Assembly: GCF_003966565.1 (NCBI RefSeq)
Contig: NZ_AP018718.1
Span: 1,426,001 to 1,490,000 of the forward strand
Reading direction: 5' to 3'
Length of the DNA: 64,000 bases
From: Sulfuricystis multivorans
Lineage (GTDB): Bacteria > Pseudomonadota > Gammaproteobacteria > Burkholderiales > Rhodocyclaceae
Position numbers and translations under genes: made by a program. Below the pieces are notes generated by a model, which worked only from the letters and a program-made list of their open reading frames with translations, did no database searches and was not told the origin of the DNA. This document shows positions 30,954 to 40,506 of this stretch, one piece after another. Positions within the stretch are counted from its first letter, which is position 1. Every line of letters starts with the position of its first letter.

Positions 30954-32384
30954 TTATTTATCCTGCGCCCCCTTGATCGTCACGAAGGTCTGGCTGTCGC
31001 CGCGCTTGACGAGCAGCGTGACGACGGCCTCCTTGTCGAGCTTCGCCAGCAGGCTGTTGAACTGCTCCATGGAACGGATCTCCGTCTGCACACCTTTCTG
31101 GATCAAGGCCAGGATCACGTCACCGGGACGCAGGTCGTTGCGCGAGCCGTTCTTCACGTCCTCGACGATCAAGCCATGACGAATGCCCAGCTGGCGCTTC
31201 TGTTCCGCGGTCGGTTCGGAGAGCACCAGACCGAGCCGGTTCGCAGGCTGAGCCTCGGCCGGCTTGCCGCGGCGTGCAAGGCGCGCCACCGGTTCGTCGG
31301 GCATTTCTCCGACCGTCACGGTCAACTCTTTGGTCCTGCCGCCACGCCAGACCTGCACGCTGGCACGGGTGCCCGGCTTGGTATTGCCGACGATGCGCGG
31401 CAGGTCGGAGGATTGTGCCACCGGCTTGTCGTTGAAGCGCAGGATCACGTCGCCGGCCTCGATGCCTGCCTTGTCGGCGGGACTGCCTTTTTCGACCGAG
31501 GCGACCAGCGCACCCTGGGGCTTCGCAAGCCCGAACGAATCGGCGAGCTCCTTCGTCACCTCCTGGATCGCGACACCGATGCGACCTCGATGCACCTTGC
31601 CGGAAGCGCGCAGCTGGGCCTGCACCTCCATCGCGACATCGATCGGGATCGCGAACGAAATCCCCTGGTAGCCGCCAGAACGGCTGTAGATCTGCGAGTT
31701 GATGCCGACCACCTCGCCGTTCATGTTGAACAGCGGGCCACCGGAATTGCCGGGGTTGATCGCCACATCGGTCTGAATGAACGGCACGTAATTTTCGGAA
31801 GGCAGCGAACGTCCTTTGGCGCTGACGATTCCCGCCGTCACGCTATTTTCGAAACCGAACGGCGAACCGATCGCCACCACCCATTCGCCGACACGCAACT
31901 TGCTCGGATCACCGAGCGTCACTACCGGCAGGTTGCGCGCCTCGATCTTGATCAGAGCAACGTCGGTACGCTTGTCCGCACCGATGACTTTTGCCTTGAA
32001 TTCGCGCTTGTCGGTCAGCTTGACGATCACTTCGTCGGCACCCTCGACGACGTGGGCATTGGTCAGGATGTAGCCGTCGGCGCTGATGATGAAACCGGAA
32101 CCGAGGGAGCGGTTCTCGAATTCGAATTCGCGCGGCGCCCCGGGAATGCGGGGGAACATGTGCGGCGCGAAACGGCGGAAGAACTCGAAGGCCGGGTCGT
32201 CCTCGTCGAACGGCAGGCCGCCGAAGCGCTGACCGCGCACCACCTGGGTCGCGCTGATGTTGACGACGGCAACTCCCTGCTTCTCCGCCAGATCGGCGAA
32301 ATCGGGCAATTGGGCTTGCGCCTTGAGCAGGAAGAGCGCCAAACCGAGGGCCAAAAGACAATGTTTCATCCACTGTTTCAGCAT
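30954..32384 (-). CDS. mucD: Periplasmic serine protease, DegP/MucD type
   Basis: Envelope quality-control protease/chaperone. 476 residues: signal peptide (LALGLALFLLKAQA-Q), trypsin-like domain with His in TNAHVVEG, Asp in KRTDVALIK and Ser in NPGNSGGPLF, then two PDZ domains (about 265-350 and 385-470). It is the last large gene of the rpoE operon, and its ATG overlaps the rseC stop by 7 bp. Confidence 0.96.
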   Translation of the reverse strand: MLKQWMKHCLLALGLALFLLKAQAQLPDFADLAEKQGVAVVNISATQVVRGQRFGGLPFDEDDPAFEFFRRFAPHMFPRIPGAPREFEFENRSLGSGFIISADGYILTNAHVVEGADEVIVKLTDKREFKAKVIGADKRTDVALIKIEARNLPVVTLGDPSKLRVGEWVVAIGSPFGFENSVTAGIVSAKGRSLPSENYVPFIQTDVAINPGNSGGPLFNMNGEVVGINSQIYSRSGGYQGISFAIPIDVAMEVQAQLRASGKVHRGRIGVAIQEVTKELADSFGLAKPQGALVASVEKGSPADKAGIEAGDVILRFNDKPVAQSSDLPRIVGNTKPGTRASVQVWRGGRTKELTVTVGEMPDEPVARLARRGKPAEAQPANRLGLVLSEPTAEQKRQLGIRHGLIVEDVKNGSRNDLRPGDVILALIQKGVQTEIRSMEQFNSLLAKLDKEAVVTLLVKRGDSQTFVTIKGAQDK

Positions 32385-32860
32385 GATTCACGATCCTTGA
32401 AGAAAACCACTGGAGGCGTTTTGAATTCCAACGACAGAATTGGTTCCCGGCGCCGCGCTTCAAGTCCCCACCAGCGCAGCCCAACGATTCCCGCCATGAG
32501 GCCAAGCAGCATGCCGATGAGCGCCGCCGGCTCGCTGCCGGTGAGCGCGGTGGCCAGCAAGGCGCCGCCCAGGGCCAGCAGCAGGGGGATGCCATAGGCC
32601 AGCCACACGGCGCGCAGCACCATCCCGTCGGCGGCACGGATGACGACCGCATCGCCGGGGCGAGCGCCGATCGTGTTCGGCAGACGGATCAAGAGCAGTT
32701 TCCCGCCCTTGCCGCCCGCCGCATCGAGAACATTGCCCGGCGTGCAGCTTGGGCAGCTGCCCGCCTGAGCGCAGCCACCGCAGGCATTGCCAGGGCCGGT
32801 CGTCTCGACCCAGGCATCGCGGCCTTCGAGCCGCACGACGATCCCATCGGTCCGATTCAT
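32378..32860 (-). CDS. rseC: RseC/MucC-like SoxR-reducing family membrane protein
   Basis: 160 residues; N-terminal Cys cluster ACGGCAQAGSCPSC (four Cys) that may bind a metal or cluster, then two membrane helices (about 80-100 and 107-127). RseC modulates the sigma-E pathway, and the family is also linked to SoxR reduction. Start MNRTDGIVVRLEG overlaps the rseB stop (ATGA). Confidence 0.9.
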   Translation of the reverse strand: MNRTDGIVVRLEGRDAWVETTGPGNACGGCAQAGSCPSCTPGNVLDAAGGKGGKLLLIRLPNTIGARPGDAVVIRAADGMVLRAVWLAYGIPLLLALGGALLATALTGSEPAALIGMLLGLMAGIVGLRWWGLEARRREPILSLEFKTPPVVFFKDRESC

Positions 32861-33852
32861 TGGCCGCGCACCTCGATCCCTGCCGCGAAATGCCGGATCG
32901 CCACCGGCGGCAGGTCGCCCATCACGACGATTTGATGCCCATCGAGGACGCGTTTCGCGACACTCATCGCTCCCATGGTGCGGAAACTTTCTTCACCACG
33001 GTCCCGGGGCGAAGACAGGGGTGAAATGAAGACCGAAAAAGCGGCGAGACCGTCCGAAAATACCCAATGGAGCATCGCGGCATCCTTGCCTTCGTTGCCG
33101 AACGCCCGCCGCAACGCGGTCAGCTTGCGAAAGCCAGGCAGTTCATTGCGGAAGACCCAGGGAACGTCATCGTGCAAGTCGCTCAGGCGAGCCTGACGGA
33201 TGCGCCAGCTTTCTTTCGCAGCAGCCTTGTATTTCGGTTCGAGCACTTCCGGCGGGATCGATTCGCCGATGCGCAGATCGGTAAATGCCATCGACTCGAG
33301 CACGCTACCCTGCGCATCGACGATGTCTGCCCGCAGCAGCAGGCCGGACGCCGCATCCACCCAAAGGCGATGGCCATAACGCCAGGTGTCGCGTGGCTCG
33401 AGACGGATCGTCTGACAGTCGAACCCGGCCACACGCTCGCTGCCGCCGGTGCGAATCAGATAATGGTCGTGCAGATCACCCAGTCCGCTGGCCAGCAAGG
33501 CCGGAAAACTGCGGCGCACACTGCGCTGCTCGATGATGACCAGCCGGTTTTCCGGCAGATAGCAGCTCACCTCGTCATCCTGACGGACCACTTCGCGCGG
33601 ACTGCCGTCGAGCACCTCGAGCCTTTCGCTCTGCCGGCCCTGGCTGGCCAAATGGGCGATGCGCGAAGTCTCGCTGCGATTGCCGCTGCGATAGACGAAA
33701 GTGCCCGTATAGCTCAGCGTCTCGGCCGCCATCGAGATGCGCTGCAACCACTGCAAGCCTTCGCTCTGGATCGCTATCGTCTGTCCCCAGGCCAGAGGGC
33801 TCAGGCCGCCGGCCGCCACCCAGAGACAGCACAAGAGGGTGACGCGCCTCAT
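32857..33852 (-). CDS. rseB: Sigma-E factor regulatory protein RseB/MucB
   Basis: Periplasmic sensor that binds RseA and shields it from cleavage, responding to lipopolysaccharide or lipoprotein signals. 331 residues: signal peptide (LLCCLWVAAGGLSPLAWG), N-terminal LolA-like domain (LSYTGTFVYRSGNRSETSRI) and a C-terminal domain. The ATG overlaps the rseA stop (ATGA). Confidence 0.94.
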   Translation of the reverse strand: MRRVTLLCCLWVAAGGLSPLAWGQTIAIQSEGLQWLQRISMAAETLSYTGTFVYRSGNRSETSRIAHLASQGRQSERLEVLDGSPREVVRQDDEVSCYLPENRLVIIEQRSVRRSFPALLASGLGDLHDHYLIRTGGSERVAGFDCQTIRLEPRDTWRYGHRLWVDAASGLLLRADIVDAQGSVLESMAFTDLRIGESIPPEVLEPKYKAAAKESWRIRQARLSDLHDDVPWVFRNELPGFRKLTALRRAFGNEGKDAAMLHWVFSDGLAAFSVFISPLSSPRDRGEESFRTMGAMSVAKRVLDGHQIVVMGDLPPVAIRHFAAGIEVRGQ

Positions 33853-34388
33853 GGATGTGTCGCGGTCAGGACCACGCTTCGGATCTGCCGGGCCGGTTCG
33901 GCCAAACGGACCGTCGCCGCCTGGGCCTGATGCGCCAGCAGGTATTCCTGCATCTCAGAGGCAGTGGCAGGCACGGCATTCACCAACGTCGCCGTTGGCG
34001 GAATCATGGCGGGCCCGCCGGGCGCCGCTGCAAGCTGAGCGCTGCCGCCCCCTGGTTGCAAAGTGCCGGTCAAGGCGACCCAACCGACCACGGCCACACC
34101 CGCCACCGAGGCGGCCAAGGCCAGCAGCGGGTGAGGTCGCCGCCGGCGCTCGTGCAGGTTGCGCGGAGCCAGTATCACGGGCTCCTCAGCAAGCCGCGCC
34201 ATCACGGCTTCGGTCACATTCAACCGAGGAGCCGACTCGCCGCGCAGACTCTCGCCGATGAGCAAATAATCACGCCACCTCTGCATATCGTCCAGGCTCG
34301 CCCGGATCGCCGCCTGCTCTTCGTGCGCCTCGACCTCGCCATCGAGCAGGGCGGAAATTTGCATCGCACGTTGCGTATCGATATCCAT
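33849..34388 (-). CDS. rseA: Anti-sigma-E factor RseA/MucA
   Basis: 179 residues: cytoplasmic N-terminal domain that holds sigma-E (MQISALLDGEVEAHEEQAA), one membrane helix (LLALAASVAGVAVVGWVAL) and a periplasmic tail. ATG at 34388 was chosen because GGAG lies 7 bp upstream; a GTG five codons earlier abuts the rpoE stop. Confidence 0.93.
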   Translation of the reverse strand: MDIDTQRAMQISALLDGEVEAHEEQAAIRASLDDMQRWRDYLLIGESLRGESAPRLNVTEAVMARLAEEPVILAPRNLHERRRRPHPLLALAASVAGVAVVGWVALTGTLQPGGGSAQLAAAPGGPAMIPPTATLVNAVPATASEMQEYLLAHQAQAATVRLAEPARQIRSVVLTATHP

Positions 34389-34403
34389 AGGTTTCTCCAT
34401 CAC

Positions 34404-35003
34404 CTACCAGCGCCGATGCGGCGCGGTATCCAGCAAGGGGCGCAGACGCGCGGCGATCGCCTCGCGGGCGCGGAAGATGCGCGAGCGCACCGTACCGATC
34501 GGACAGTTCATCACTTCGGCAATTTCCTCATACGATAGTCCTTCGATTTCGCGCAGGCCGATCGCCACGCGCAAATCTTCGGGCAGAGCTTCCATTGCCG
34601 CATGCACCGCAGCGCCGATCTGCCGGGACATCAGCACGCCTTCGGGCGTCGTCTCGTCGCGCAGCAGCACCGAGTCCTCGATGCCTTCGCTTTCCTCGTC
34701 GCCGACCTCGCTCATCGATGGCATGCGTCGACCATGCGCCATCAGCCAGTTTTTCGCGGTATTCACACCGATGCGATACAACCAGGTGTAGAACGCGCTC
34801 TCGCCACGAAAGTTCGGCAACGCCCGGTAGGCCTTGATGAAGGCTTCCTGGACGACGTCCTCGGCTTCGGCCGGATCGCGCACCAGCCGCATCACGAGCC
34901 TCATCAGCTTGCGCTGGTATTTGGCCACCAGAAGGCCGAAGGCTTCCCGGTCGCCGTTTTGCACCCGTTCGACGAGCAGAGAATCGGCTTCGCGCTCTCC
35001 CAT
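34404..35003 (-). CDS. rpoE: RNA polymerase sigma factor RpoE (sigma-24, ECF)
   Basis: 199 residues. Region 2: [20 protein letters not shown]; region 4: [20 protein letters not shown]. It directs the envelope-stress regulon and heads the operon rpoE-rseA-rseB-rseC-mucD. No confident sigma-E autoregulatory promoter was found in the 139-bp gap shared with nadB. Confidence 0.97.
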   Translation of the reverse strand: MGEREADSLLVERVQNGDREAFGLLVAKYQRKLMRLVMRLVRDPAEAEDVVQEAFIKAYRALPNFRGESAFYTWLYRIGVNTAKNWLMAHGRRMPSMSEVGDEESEGIEDSVLLRDETTPEGVLMSRQIGAAVHAAMEALPEDLRVAIGLREIEGLSYEEIAEVMNCPIGTVRSRIFRAREAIAARLRPLLDTAPHRRW

Positions 35004-35116
35004 GCGGTGGCAACACTGTCGAAGAAATTGGACGCATCAGTATAACCACCTCGAACCGTTTCATCCCATTACAGCACCAGTTCCAGAGACCAACGCCGAG
35101 CGGATAAAGTTCCTTC

Positions 35117-35139
35117 GCCGGCGTGATATAGTCGCCGGC
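35117..35139. promoter_or_regulatory. Inverted repeat just before nadB
   Basis: GCCGGCG and CGCCGGC are separated by TGATATAGT, which includes a -10-like element. The arm ends 3 bp before the nadB ATG, so it could be an operator or a translation-blocking hairpin. No matching regulator is identified. Confidence 0.4.
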
Positions 35140-35142
35140 ACC

Positions 35143-36729
35143 ATGGCCAAACAGGGTTATCTGCGCGAATTCGACGTCATCGTGATCGGCAGCGGACTGG
35201 CCGGATTGTCGGTTGCGCTGCGGCTCGCCGATACGCACCGCATCGCGCTCGTCACCAAGCGACTGATCGACGATACCGCGACGAACTACGCCCAAGGCGG
35301 CATCGCCGCGGTGCTCGATGACGCGGATTCGATCGAATCCCATATCCAGGACACCTTCGTCGCCGGCGCCGGCCTGTGCGATCCGGTCGCCACCCGCTTC
35401 GTCATCGAGCATGGTCGCGCCGCGATCGACTGGCTGATCGAGCAGGGCGTGCCTTTCACGCGTGACGCTTCCGGCTATCACCTGACACGCGAAGGCGGCC
35501 ACAGCACGCGGCGCGTGATCCACGTCGCCGATGCGACCGGTGCCTCCGTGCAGCACACCCTGAGTGCGAAAATCCGCGCCCACCCGAACATCACCGTACT
35601 GGAACGCCATATCGCGGTCGACCTGATCACCGGCCGCAAGCTCGGTTATCAAACGCAACGCTGCTGGGGCGCCTACGTCCTCGACATCGACAATGAACAC
35701 ATGGTGACACTGGCCGCCCAGAATACGGTGATCGCCTGCGGCGGCGCCGGCAAGGCCTATCTGTTCACCAGCAACCCGGACACCTCGACCGGGGATGGCA
35801 TCGCGATGGCCTGGCGTGCCGGCTGCCGCGTCGCGAACATGGAGTTCATCCAGTTCCATCCCACCTGCCTCTACCACCCGCGTGCCAAATCCTTCCTGAT
35901 CACCGAGGCGATGCGTGGCGAAGGCGGCATCCTGCGCCTGCCCGACGGCACCCGCTTCATGACCGAACACGATCCCCGTCTCGAATTGGCGCCCCGCGAC
36001 ATCGTCGCCCGCGCGATCGACTACGAGATGAAGAAACGCGGCCTCGACTGCGTCTACCTCGACATGACGCACAAGGACGAAGCCTTCCTGCGCGAGCACT
36101 TTCCGAACATCTACGCGCGCTGCCTCGAGCTGGGCATCGACATCGCCAAGGAGCCGATCCCGGTGGTGCCCGCCGCGCATTACACCTGCGGCGGCATCGT
36201 CGTCGACCTGGCGGCGCGCACCGACATTGCGGGACTCTACGCGCTGGGCGAGGCTTCCTGCACGGGCTTACATGGCGCGAACCGTCTAGCGAGCAACTCG
36301 CTGCTCGAATGCCTCGTCTATGGCGAATCGGCCGCCCACGACATCCGCGCGCAAAAACGCGTGAAAGTGCCTCGCCTACCTCGCTGGGACGAATCGCGCG
36401 TCACCGATGCCGACGAGGAAGTGGTGATCGCCCACAACTGGGACGAGCTGCGCCGCTTCATGTGGGATTACGTCGGCATCGTACGCACCACCAAACGGCT
36501 GGAACGCGCCCGCCACCGCATCCGTCTGCTGGAGCGGGAAATCGACGAGTTCTATGCGAATTTCCGCGTCAGCAACGATTTGCTCGAGCTCAGGAATCTG
36601 GTGCTCACCGCGCACCTGATCGTCGCCTGCGCGCTGCGGCGCAAGGAAAGCCGCGGCCTACACTACAGCCGCGATTATCCAAACCTGTTGCCGAAGGCGC
36701 GCAACACCGTTCTCACGCCGCGTCCCTGA
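35143..36729 (+). CDS. nadB: L-aspartate oxidase
   Basis: FAD enzyme that oxidises aspartate to iminoaspartate, the first step of NAD synthesis. 528 residues: dinucleotide-binding [36 protein letters not shown], the substrate-loop [12 protein letters not shown], and [15 protein letters not shown], plus the helical C-terminal domain. ATG at 35143 gives the expected N-terminus [16 protein letters not shown]. Its 3' end overlaps the convergent YgfX-like gene by 17 bp. Confidence 0.97.
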   Translation: MAKQGYLREFDVIVIGSGLAGLSVALRLADTHRIALVTKRLIDDTATNYAQGGIAAVLDDADSIESHIQDTFVAGAGLCDPVATRFVIEHGRAAIDWLIEQGVPFTRDASGYHLTREGGHSTRRVIHVADATGASVQHTLSAKIRAHPNITVLERHIAVDLITGRKLGYQTQRCWGAYVLDIDNEHMVTLAAQNTVIACGGAGKAYLFTSNPDTSTGDGIAMAWRAGCRVANMEFIQFHPTCLYHPRAKSFLITEAMRGEGGILRLPDGTRFMTEHDPRLELAPRDIVARAIDYEMKKRGLDCVYLDMTHKDEAFLREHFPNIYARCLELGIDIAKEPIPVVPAAHYTCGGIVVDLAARTDIAGLYALGEASCTGLHGANRLASNSLLECLVYGESAAHDIRAQKRVKVPRLPRWDESRVTDADEEVVIAHNWDELRRFMWDYVGIVRTTKRLERARHRIRLLEREIDEFYANFRVSNDLLELRNLVLTAHLIVACALRRKESRGLHYSRDYPNLLPKARNTVLTPRP

Positions 36730-37030
36730 AAAGCGCGGGGCGCGCCCGCCAGCGCAACCAGACGCGCAGCCGTCGATGCACATCGTGGCCCGTCGCTCGA
36801 GGCGGCACGACCAGTGTCTCGCACCGCCCGCCCTGGCGCAGGCGCAGGATCACCAAGCCCGTAAACATCGTCGTCGCGGCATCGAGCACGGCCTCCCCGC
36901 ATGCCCCAGAGCGACGCTCGATACCCAAACGGCCATCCGCGCCGAGGAGCAGCGCATCGATGTCGCCCCGGCAGAGTAGGCGCGCCAGCCAGTATTGGCG
37001 GCGGATCTCGATGCGCAAAGGCAAACGCAC
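36713..37030 (-). CDS. YgfX-like small protein
   Basis: 105 residues; the pattern of a hydrophobic N-terminal half and a C-terminal [11 protein letters not shown] matches YgfX/CptA-like proteins that often lie beside nadB and the fab cluster. It likely starts at GTG 37030 ([14 protein letters not shown]); no ATG fits. It follows fabF by 33 bp. Membrane segments are weak here, so the assignment rests partly on gene position. Confidence 0.6.
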   Translation of the reverse strand: MRLPLRIEIRRQYWLARLLCRGDIDALLLGADGRLGIERRSGACGEAVLDAATTMFTGLVILRLRQGGRCETLVVPPRATGHDVHRRLRVWLRWRARPALFRDAA

Positions 37031-37063
37031 CGTCAGCGTCGGCGGCCAAAGAGCGAGACCGCG

Positions 37064-38296
37064 TCACACCCGCTTGAAGGCGAGTGTTCCATTGGTACCG
37101 CCGAAACCAAAGTTGTTCTTGATCGCGACGTCGATCTTCAGGTCACGCGCGGCATTCGCGCAATAGTCGAGGTCGCACTCCGGATCCTGCGCAAAGATGT
37201 TGATCGTCGGTGGCGACACCTGGTGATGCACGGCCAGCGCGGTGAGCACCGACTCGAGCCCGCCAGCGCCGCCCAACAGGTGGCCGGTCATCGACTTGGT
37301 GGAATTGACGACGAGCTTCTTCGCGTGGGCACCGAACGCAAGCTTGATCGCCTCGGTCTCGTTCTTGTCGCCCAGCGGCGTCGAGGTGCCGTGGGCATTG
37401 ATGTACTGCACTTCGTCCGGATTGATGCCGGCATCCTTGAGGGCATTCAGCATGCTGCGCCGCGGCCCGTCGGTATCCGGCGCCGTCATGTGATAGGCGT
37501 CGCCGCTCATGCCGAAGCCGGCGAGTTCGCAGTAAATGTGCGCGCCGCGTTTTTTCGCATGTTCGTATTCTTCGAGCACCATCACCCCGGCGCCCTCGCC
37601 AAGCACGAAACCGTCGCGATCCTTGTCCCAAGGACGGCTCGCCGTCGCCGGATCGTCGTTGCGTGTGGACAGCGCCTGGGCGGCGGCGAAACCGCCGACC
37701 GCCAATGGCGTGATGGTCGATTCCGCACCGCCGCAGACCATCGCGTCGGCATCGCCATACTGGATCATCCGGAAACTGGTGCCGATCGCATGCAAGCCGG
37801 TCGTGCAGGCCGTCACTACGGCGAGGTTCGGCCCTTTGAGGCCGAGCATGATCGACAGGTTGCCGGAGATCATGTTGATGATCGTGCCGGGGATGAAGAA
37901 CGGCGAGATCTTGCGCGGGCCGCTGGCGAGGTAATCGTTGTGCGTGTCCTCGATCATCGGCAGGCCGCCGATGCCGGAGCCGATGTTCACACCGATACGA
38001 TCGGCATTGTGCTCCGTGACCACCAGGCCGGAGTCGCGGAAAGCCTGAATTCCCGCCGCCATGCCGTAATGGATGAAGACATCCATGCGCCTGGCCTCCT
38101 TCGGCGACAGGTAGTCGGTGACATTGAAGCCCTTCACCTCGCCAGCGATGCGCGCCTTGAGGGCGGAGGCATCGAAGCGGGTGATCGGGCCGATGCCGCT
38201 GGTTCCGGCAAGGATGGCGTTCCAACCGTCAGGGACGTTGTTGCCGACCGGCGAGACGAGTCCCAGACCGGTCACGACGACACGGCGACGCGACAA
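37064..38296 (-). CDS. fabF: 3-oxoacyl-[acyl-carrier-protein] synthase II
   Basis: Elongating condensing enzyme of fatty-acid synthesis. 410 residues with the Cys-His-His triad: VVTACTTGLHAIG, NAHGTSTPLGDKNE and KSMTGHLLGGAGG. Start MSRRRVVVTGLGLVSPVG is canonical. It is separated from acpP by the 149-bp R3 inverted-repeat unit. Confidence 0.98.
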   Translation of the reverse strand: MSRRRVVVTGLGLVSPVGNNVPDGWNAILAGTSGIGPITRFDASALKARIAGEVKGFNVTDYLSPKEARRMDVFIHYGMAAGIQAFRDSGLVVTEHNADRIGVNIGSGIGGLPMIEDTHNDYLASGPRKISPFFIPGTIINMISGNLSIMLGLKGPNLAVVTACTTGLHAIGTSFRMIQYGDADAMVCGGAESTITPLAVGGFAAAQALSTRNDDPATASRPWDKDRDGFVLGEGAGVMVLEEYEHAKKRGAHIYCELAGFGMSGDAYHMTAPDTDGPRRSMLNALKDAGINPDEVQYINAHGTSTPLGDKNETEAIKLAFGAHAKKLVVNSTKSMTGHLLGGAGGLESVLTALAVHHQVSPPTINIFAQDPECDLDYCANAARDLKIDVAIKNNFGFGGTNGTLAFKRV

Positions 38297-38344
38297 GGCA
38301 TTCTCCTGGAGGCTGCAAAGGTGGTGCGGGAAAGTCCCGCGGCT

Positions 38345-38493
38345 TAACAGGCCGTTTAAAAACTACTGCGGTAGGCCATCTGCGGCGTTGCGCGGTGCTC
38401 GCTCCCTCGCCTATCTTATTGATATGTCTCGGTCGCTGCGCACCAAACGCCTTGTATCTGGCCATCCTCGTGACGTTTTTCAACGACCTGTTA
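38345..38493. repeat. Inverted-repeat element, copy 2 (family R3), between fabF and acpP
   Basis: 149 bp. Left end TAACAGGCCGTTTAAAAAC; right end, inverted, TAACAGGTCGTTGAAAAAC; two mismatches. It contains the 31-base stretch shared with 6471-6501 (38424-38454). Its right end includes the acpP stop codon (TAA). In RNA it could fold into a long hairpin between two co-transcribed genes. Confidence 0.8.
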
Positions 38494-38730
38494 CTGCTTC
38501 AGATGGTTCTTGACGTAGTCGATCGCCTGCTGGACCGTGGTGATCTTTTCGGCTTCCTCGTCGGGGATCTCGCACTCGAACTCCTCCTCGAGGGCCATCA
38601 CCAGTTCGACCGTGTCAAGCGAATCGGCGCCTAGATCATCGACGAAGGAGGACTCGTTCTTGATGTCGGCCTCGTTCACACCGAGCTGTTCGGCGACGAT
38701 TTTCTTGACACGTTGTTCGATGTTGTCCAT
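38491..38730 (-). CDS. acpP: Acyl carrier protein
   Basis: 79-residue acidic carrier. The phosphopantetheine Ser is in [18 protein letters not shown] at residue 37. Start [12 protein letters not shown] is standard, with GGGAAGGAG upstream. Its stop codon forms part of the adjacent R3 inverted repeat. Confidence 0.99.
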   Translation of the reverse strand: MDNIEQRVKKIVAEQLGVNEADIKNESSFVDDLGADSLDTVELVMALEEEFECEIPDEEAEKITTVQQAIDYVKNHLKQ

Positions 38731-38808
38731 TGTGATTGCTCCTTCCCTGTGAAGGCGGGTGTTGAGAACCCGCGTAGTTTAGCAAAAAGGTGTTCTTCCT
38801 ACTTCGCA

Positions 38809-39561
38809 TCAAACCATGTACATGCCGCCGTTGACATGCAGCATGGCGCCGGTGATGTAGGCGGCCTCCGGTCCGGCCAAAAAGGCGACGGCATTGGCGA
38901 TGTCCTCGGCCTGGCCGAGGCGGCCGAGCGGAATCTTCTGGATCAACGCATTACGCTGCTCTTCGGAGAGCGCGCGCGTCATCGCCGTGTCGATGAAACC
39001 GGGCGCGACGCAGTTGACCGTGATGTTGCGGCTGCCGACTTCCTGCGCCAAAGAGCGCGACAGGCCGGCGACACCGGCTTTGGAGGCCGCATAGTTGATT
39101 TGGCCGGGGTTGCCGGAGGCGGCGACGACCGAGGAGATGTTGATGATGCGTCCGCAACGCGCCTTCATCATGCCGCGTAACACCAGCTTGGAGAGGCGAA
39201 ACACCGACTTCAGGTTGGTGTCGATCACCGCGTCCCACTCCTCTTCCTTCATGCGCATCGCCAGATTGTCGCGCGTGATGCCGGCATTGTTGACCAGGAT
39301 CGTCACGGCACCGAAGCGCCTTTCGACTTCGCCGATCACCGCTTCGCAGGCGGCGCCGTCGGTGACGTCGAGCACGGCGCCCCAGCCGGTAATGCCGGCA
39401 GCATCGAGCGCTTTTTGGATCTCCTGGGCGGCGGCTTCATTGATGTCGGCGCCGACGACGGTCGCGCCGCGGCGGCCCAGCGCCTGCACGATCGCCGCGC
39501 CAATGCCGCGCGCCGCGCCAGTCACGAAAGCAATCTGTCCTTGCAAAGCATCATCTTGCAT
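38809..39561 (-). CDS. fabG: 3-oxoacyl-[acyl-carrier-protein] reductase
   Basis: NADPH-dependent reductase, 250 residues, short-chain dehydrogenase fold: VTGAARGIGAAIVQALG, LVNNAGITRDNLAMRM, catalytic SSVVAASGNPGQINYAASK. ATG at 39561 (MQDDALQG) has AAAGGA about 8 bp upstream; an ATG three codons earlier overlaps the fabD stop and cannot be excluded. Confidence 0.97.
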   Translation of the reverse strand: MQDDALQGQIAFVTGAARGIGAAIVQALGRRGATVVGADINEAAAQEIQKALDAAGITGWGAVLDVTDGAACEAVIGEVERRFGAVTILVNNAGITRDNLAMRMKEEEWDAVIDTNLKSVFRLSKLVLRGMMKARCGRIINISSVVAASGNPGQINYAASKAGVAGLSRSLAQEVGSRNITVNCVAPGFIDTAMTRALSEEQRNALIQKIPLGRLGQAEDIANAVAFLAGPEAAYITGAMLHVNGGMYMV

Positions 39562-39566
39562 GATGA

Positions 39567-40496
39567 TCATCCTTTCACGAGTACGAGGGTAGATTCCAGC
39601 GCGGCCAGGTCGTTGAGGGCGCCGCCGGCGAGTTCTGCGCAGCGTTTGGTCAGGCCGGCAAGCACCTTGCCCGGGCCGCATTCGAAGACATGGCTGATGC
39701 CGGCGGCCTGCATCGCGCGCAGGGTTTCGACCCAACGCACCGGGGAAGCCGCCTGACGCACCAGCGCGTCACGGATCGCGGCGGGATCGTTTACTACTGC
39801 GACATCGACGTTGTTGATCACCGGGATCGTTGGCGGACGCAACTCGATGTGCGCCAGCGCATCACGCAGGCGTTCGGCCGCCGGCTGCATCAGCGCACAG
39901 TGGAACGGCGCCGAGACGGGGAGCATCACCGCGCGCTTGGCACCGGCCGTCTTGCAGGCATCGATGGCGCGTTCGACCGCGGCCTTATGACCCGCGATCA
40001 CGGTCTGCTCGGGGGAGTTGAAATTGACCGCCTCGACGATTTCGCCATGGGCGCTCGCTGCACAGGCGGCCTGCACCTTGTCGGCCTCGAGGCCGAGGAT
40101 CGCCGCCATCGCCCCCGTGCCAGCCGGCACGGCCTCCTGCATCGCCTTGGCGCGCAGCTCGACGAGCGGCACGGCAGTGGCGAGATCGAGCACACCGGCG
40201 GCGACCAGCGCCGCATATTCGCCCAGACTGTGGCCGGCGAGCAGCGCCGGGTCCGGCCCACCTTTCTCACGCCACAATCGCCAGACGGCAATGTCGGCGG
40301 TCAGCATCAGCGGCTGGGTATTGACGGTCTGCGCAAGCTGCTCGGCCGGGCCTGCCGTGACCAGTTGCCACAGATCGCGGCCGAGCGCGCTCGAGGCTTC
40401 GTCGAAAGTGGCGCGGATCACCGGACTGTCGCCGTAGGCGGCCATCATGCCGAGCGACTGGGAGCCCTGGCCGGGCATCACGAATGCAAATTTCAT
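39567..40496 (-). CDS. fabD: Malonyl CoA-acyl carrier protein transacylase
   Basis: 309 residues. Active-site Ser in [12 protein letters not shown], His in [11 protein letters not shown], and N-terminal [13 protein letters not shown]. It loads malonyl groups on AcpP for elongation. It is 10 bp downstream of fabH. Confidence 0.98.
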   Translation of the reverse strand: MKFAFVMPGQGSQSLGMMAAYGDSPVIRATFDEASSALGRDLWQLVTAGPAEQLAQTVNTQPLMLTADIAVWRLWREKGGPDPALLAGHSLGEYAALVAAGVLDLATAVPLVELRAKAMQEAVPAGTGAMAAILGLEADKVQAACAASAHGEIVEAVNFNSPEQTVIAGHKAAVERAIDACKTAGAKRAVMLPVSAPFHCALMQPAAERLRDALAHIELRPPTIPVINNVDVAVVNDPAAIRDALVRQAASPVRWVETLRAMQAAGISHVFECGPGKVLAGLTKRCAELAGGALNDLAALESTLVLVKG

Positions 40497-40506
40497 GAAT
40501 GGTATC

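Noticed and set aside
28799-30976. Plus-strand frame of 725 codons opposite lepA/lepB
   Set aside because: Arises from codon bias on the opposite strand; composition dominated by Arg, Asp and Ala, no domain.
35004-35142. Sigma-E autoregulatory promoter before rpoE
   Set aside because: A GGAACT element is present on the minus strand, but no -10 element of the sigma-E type lies at the right distance.
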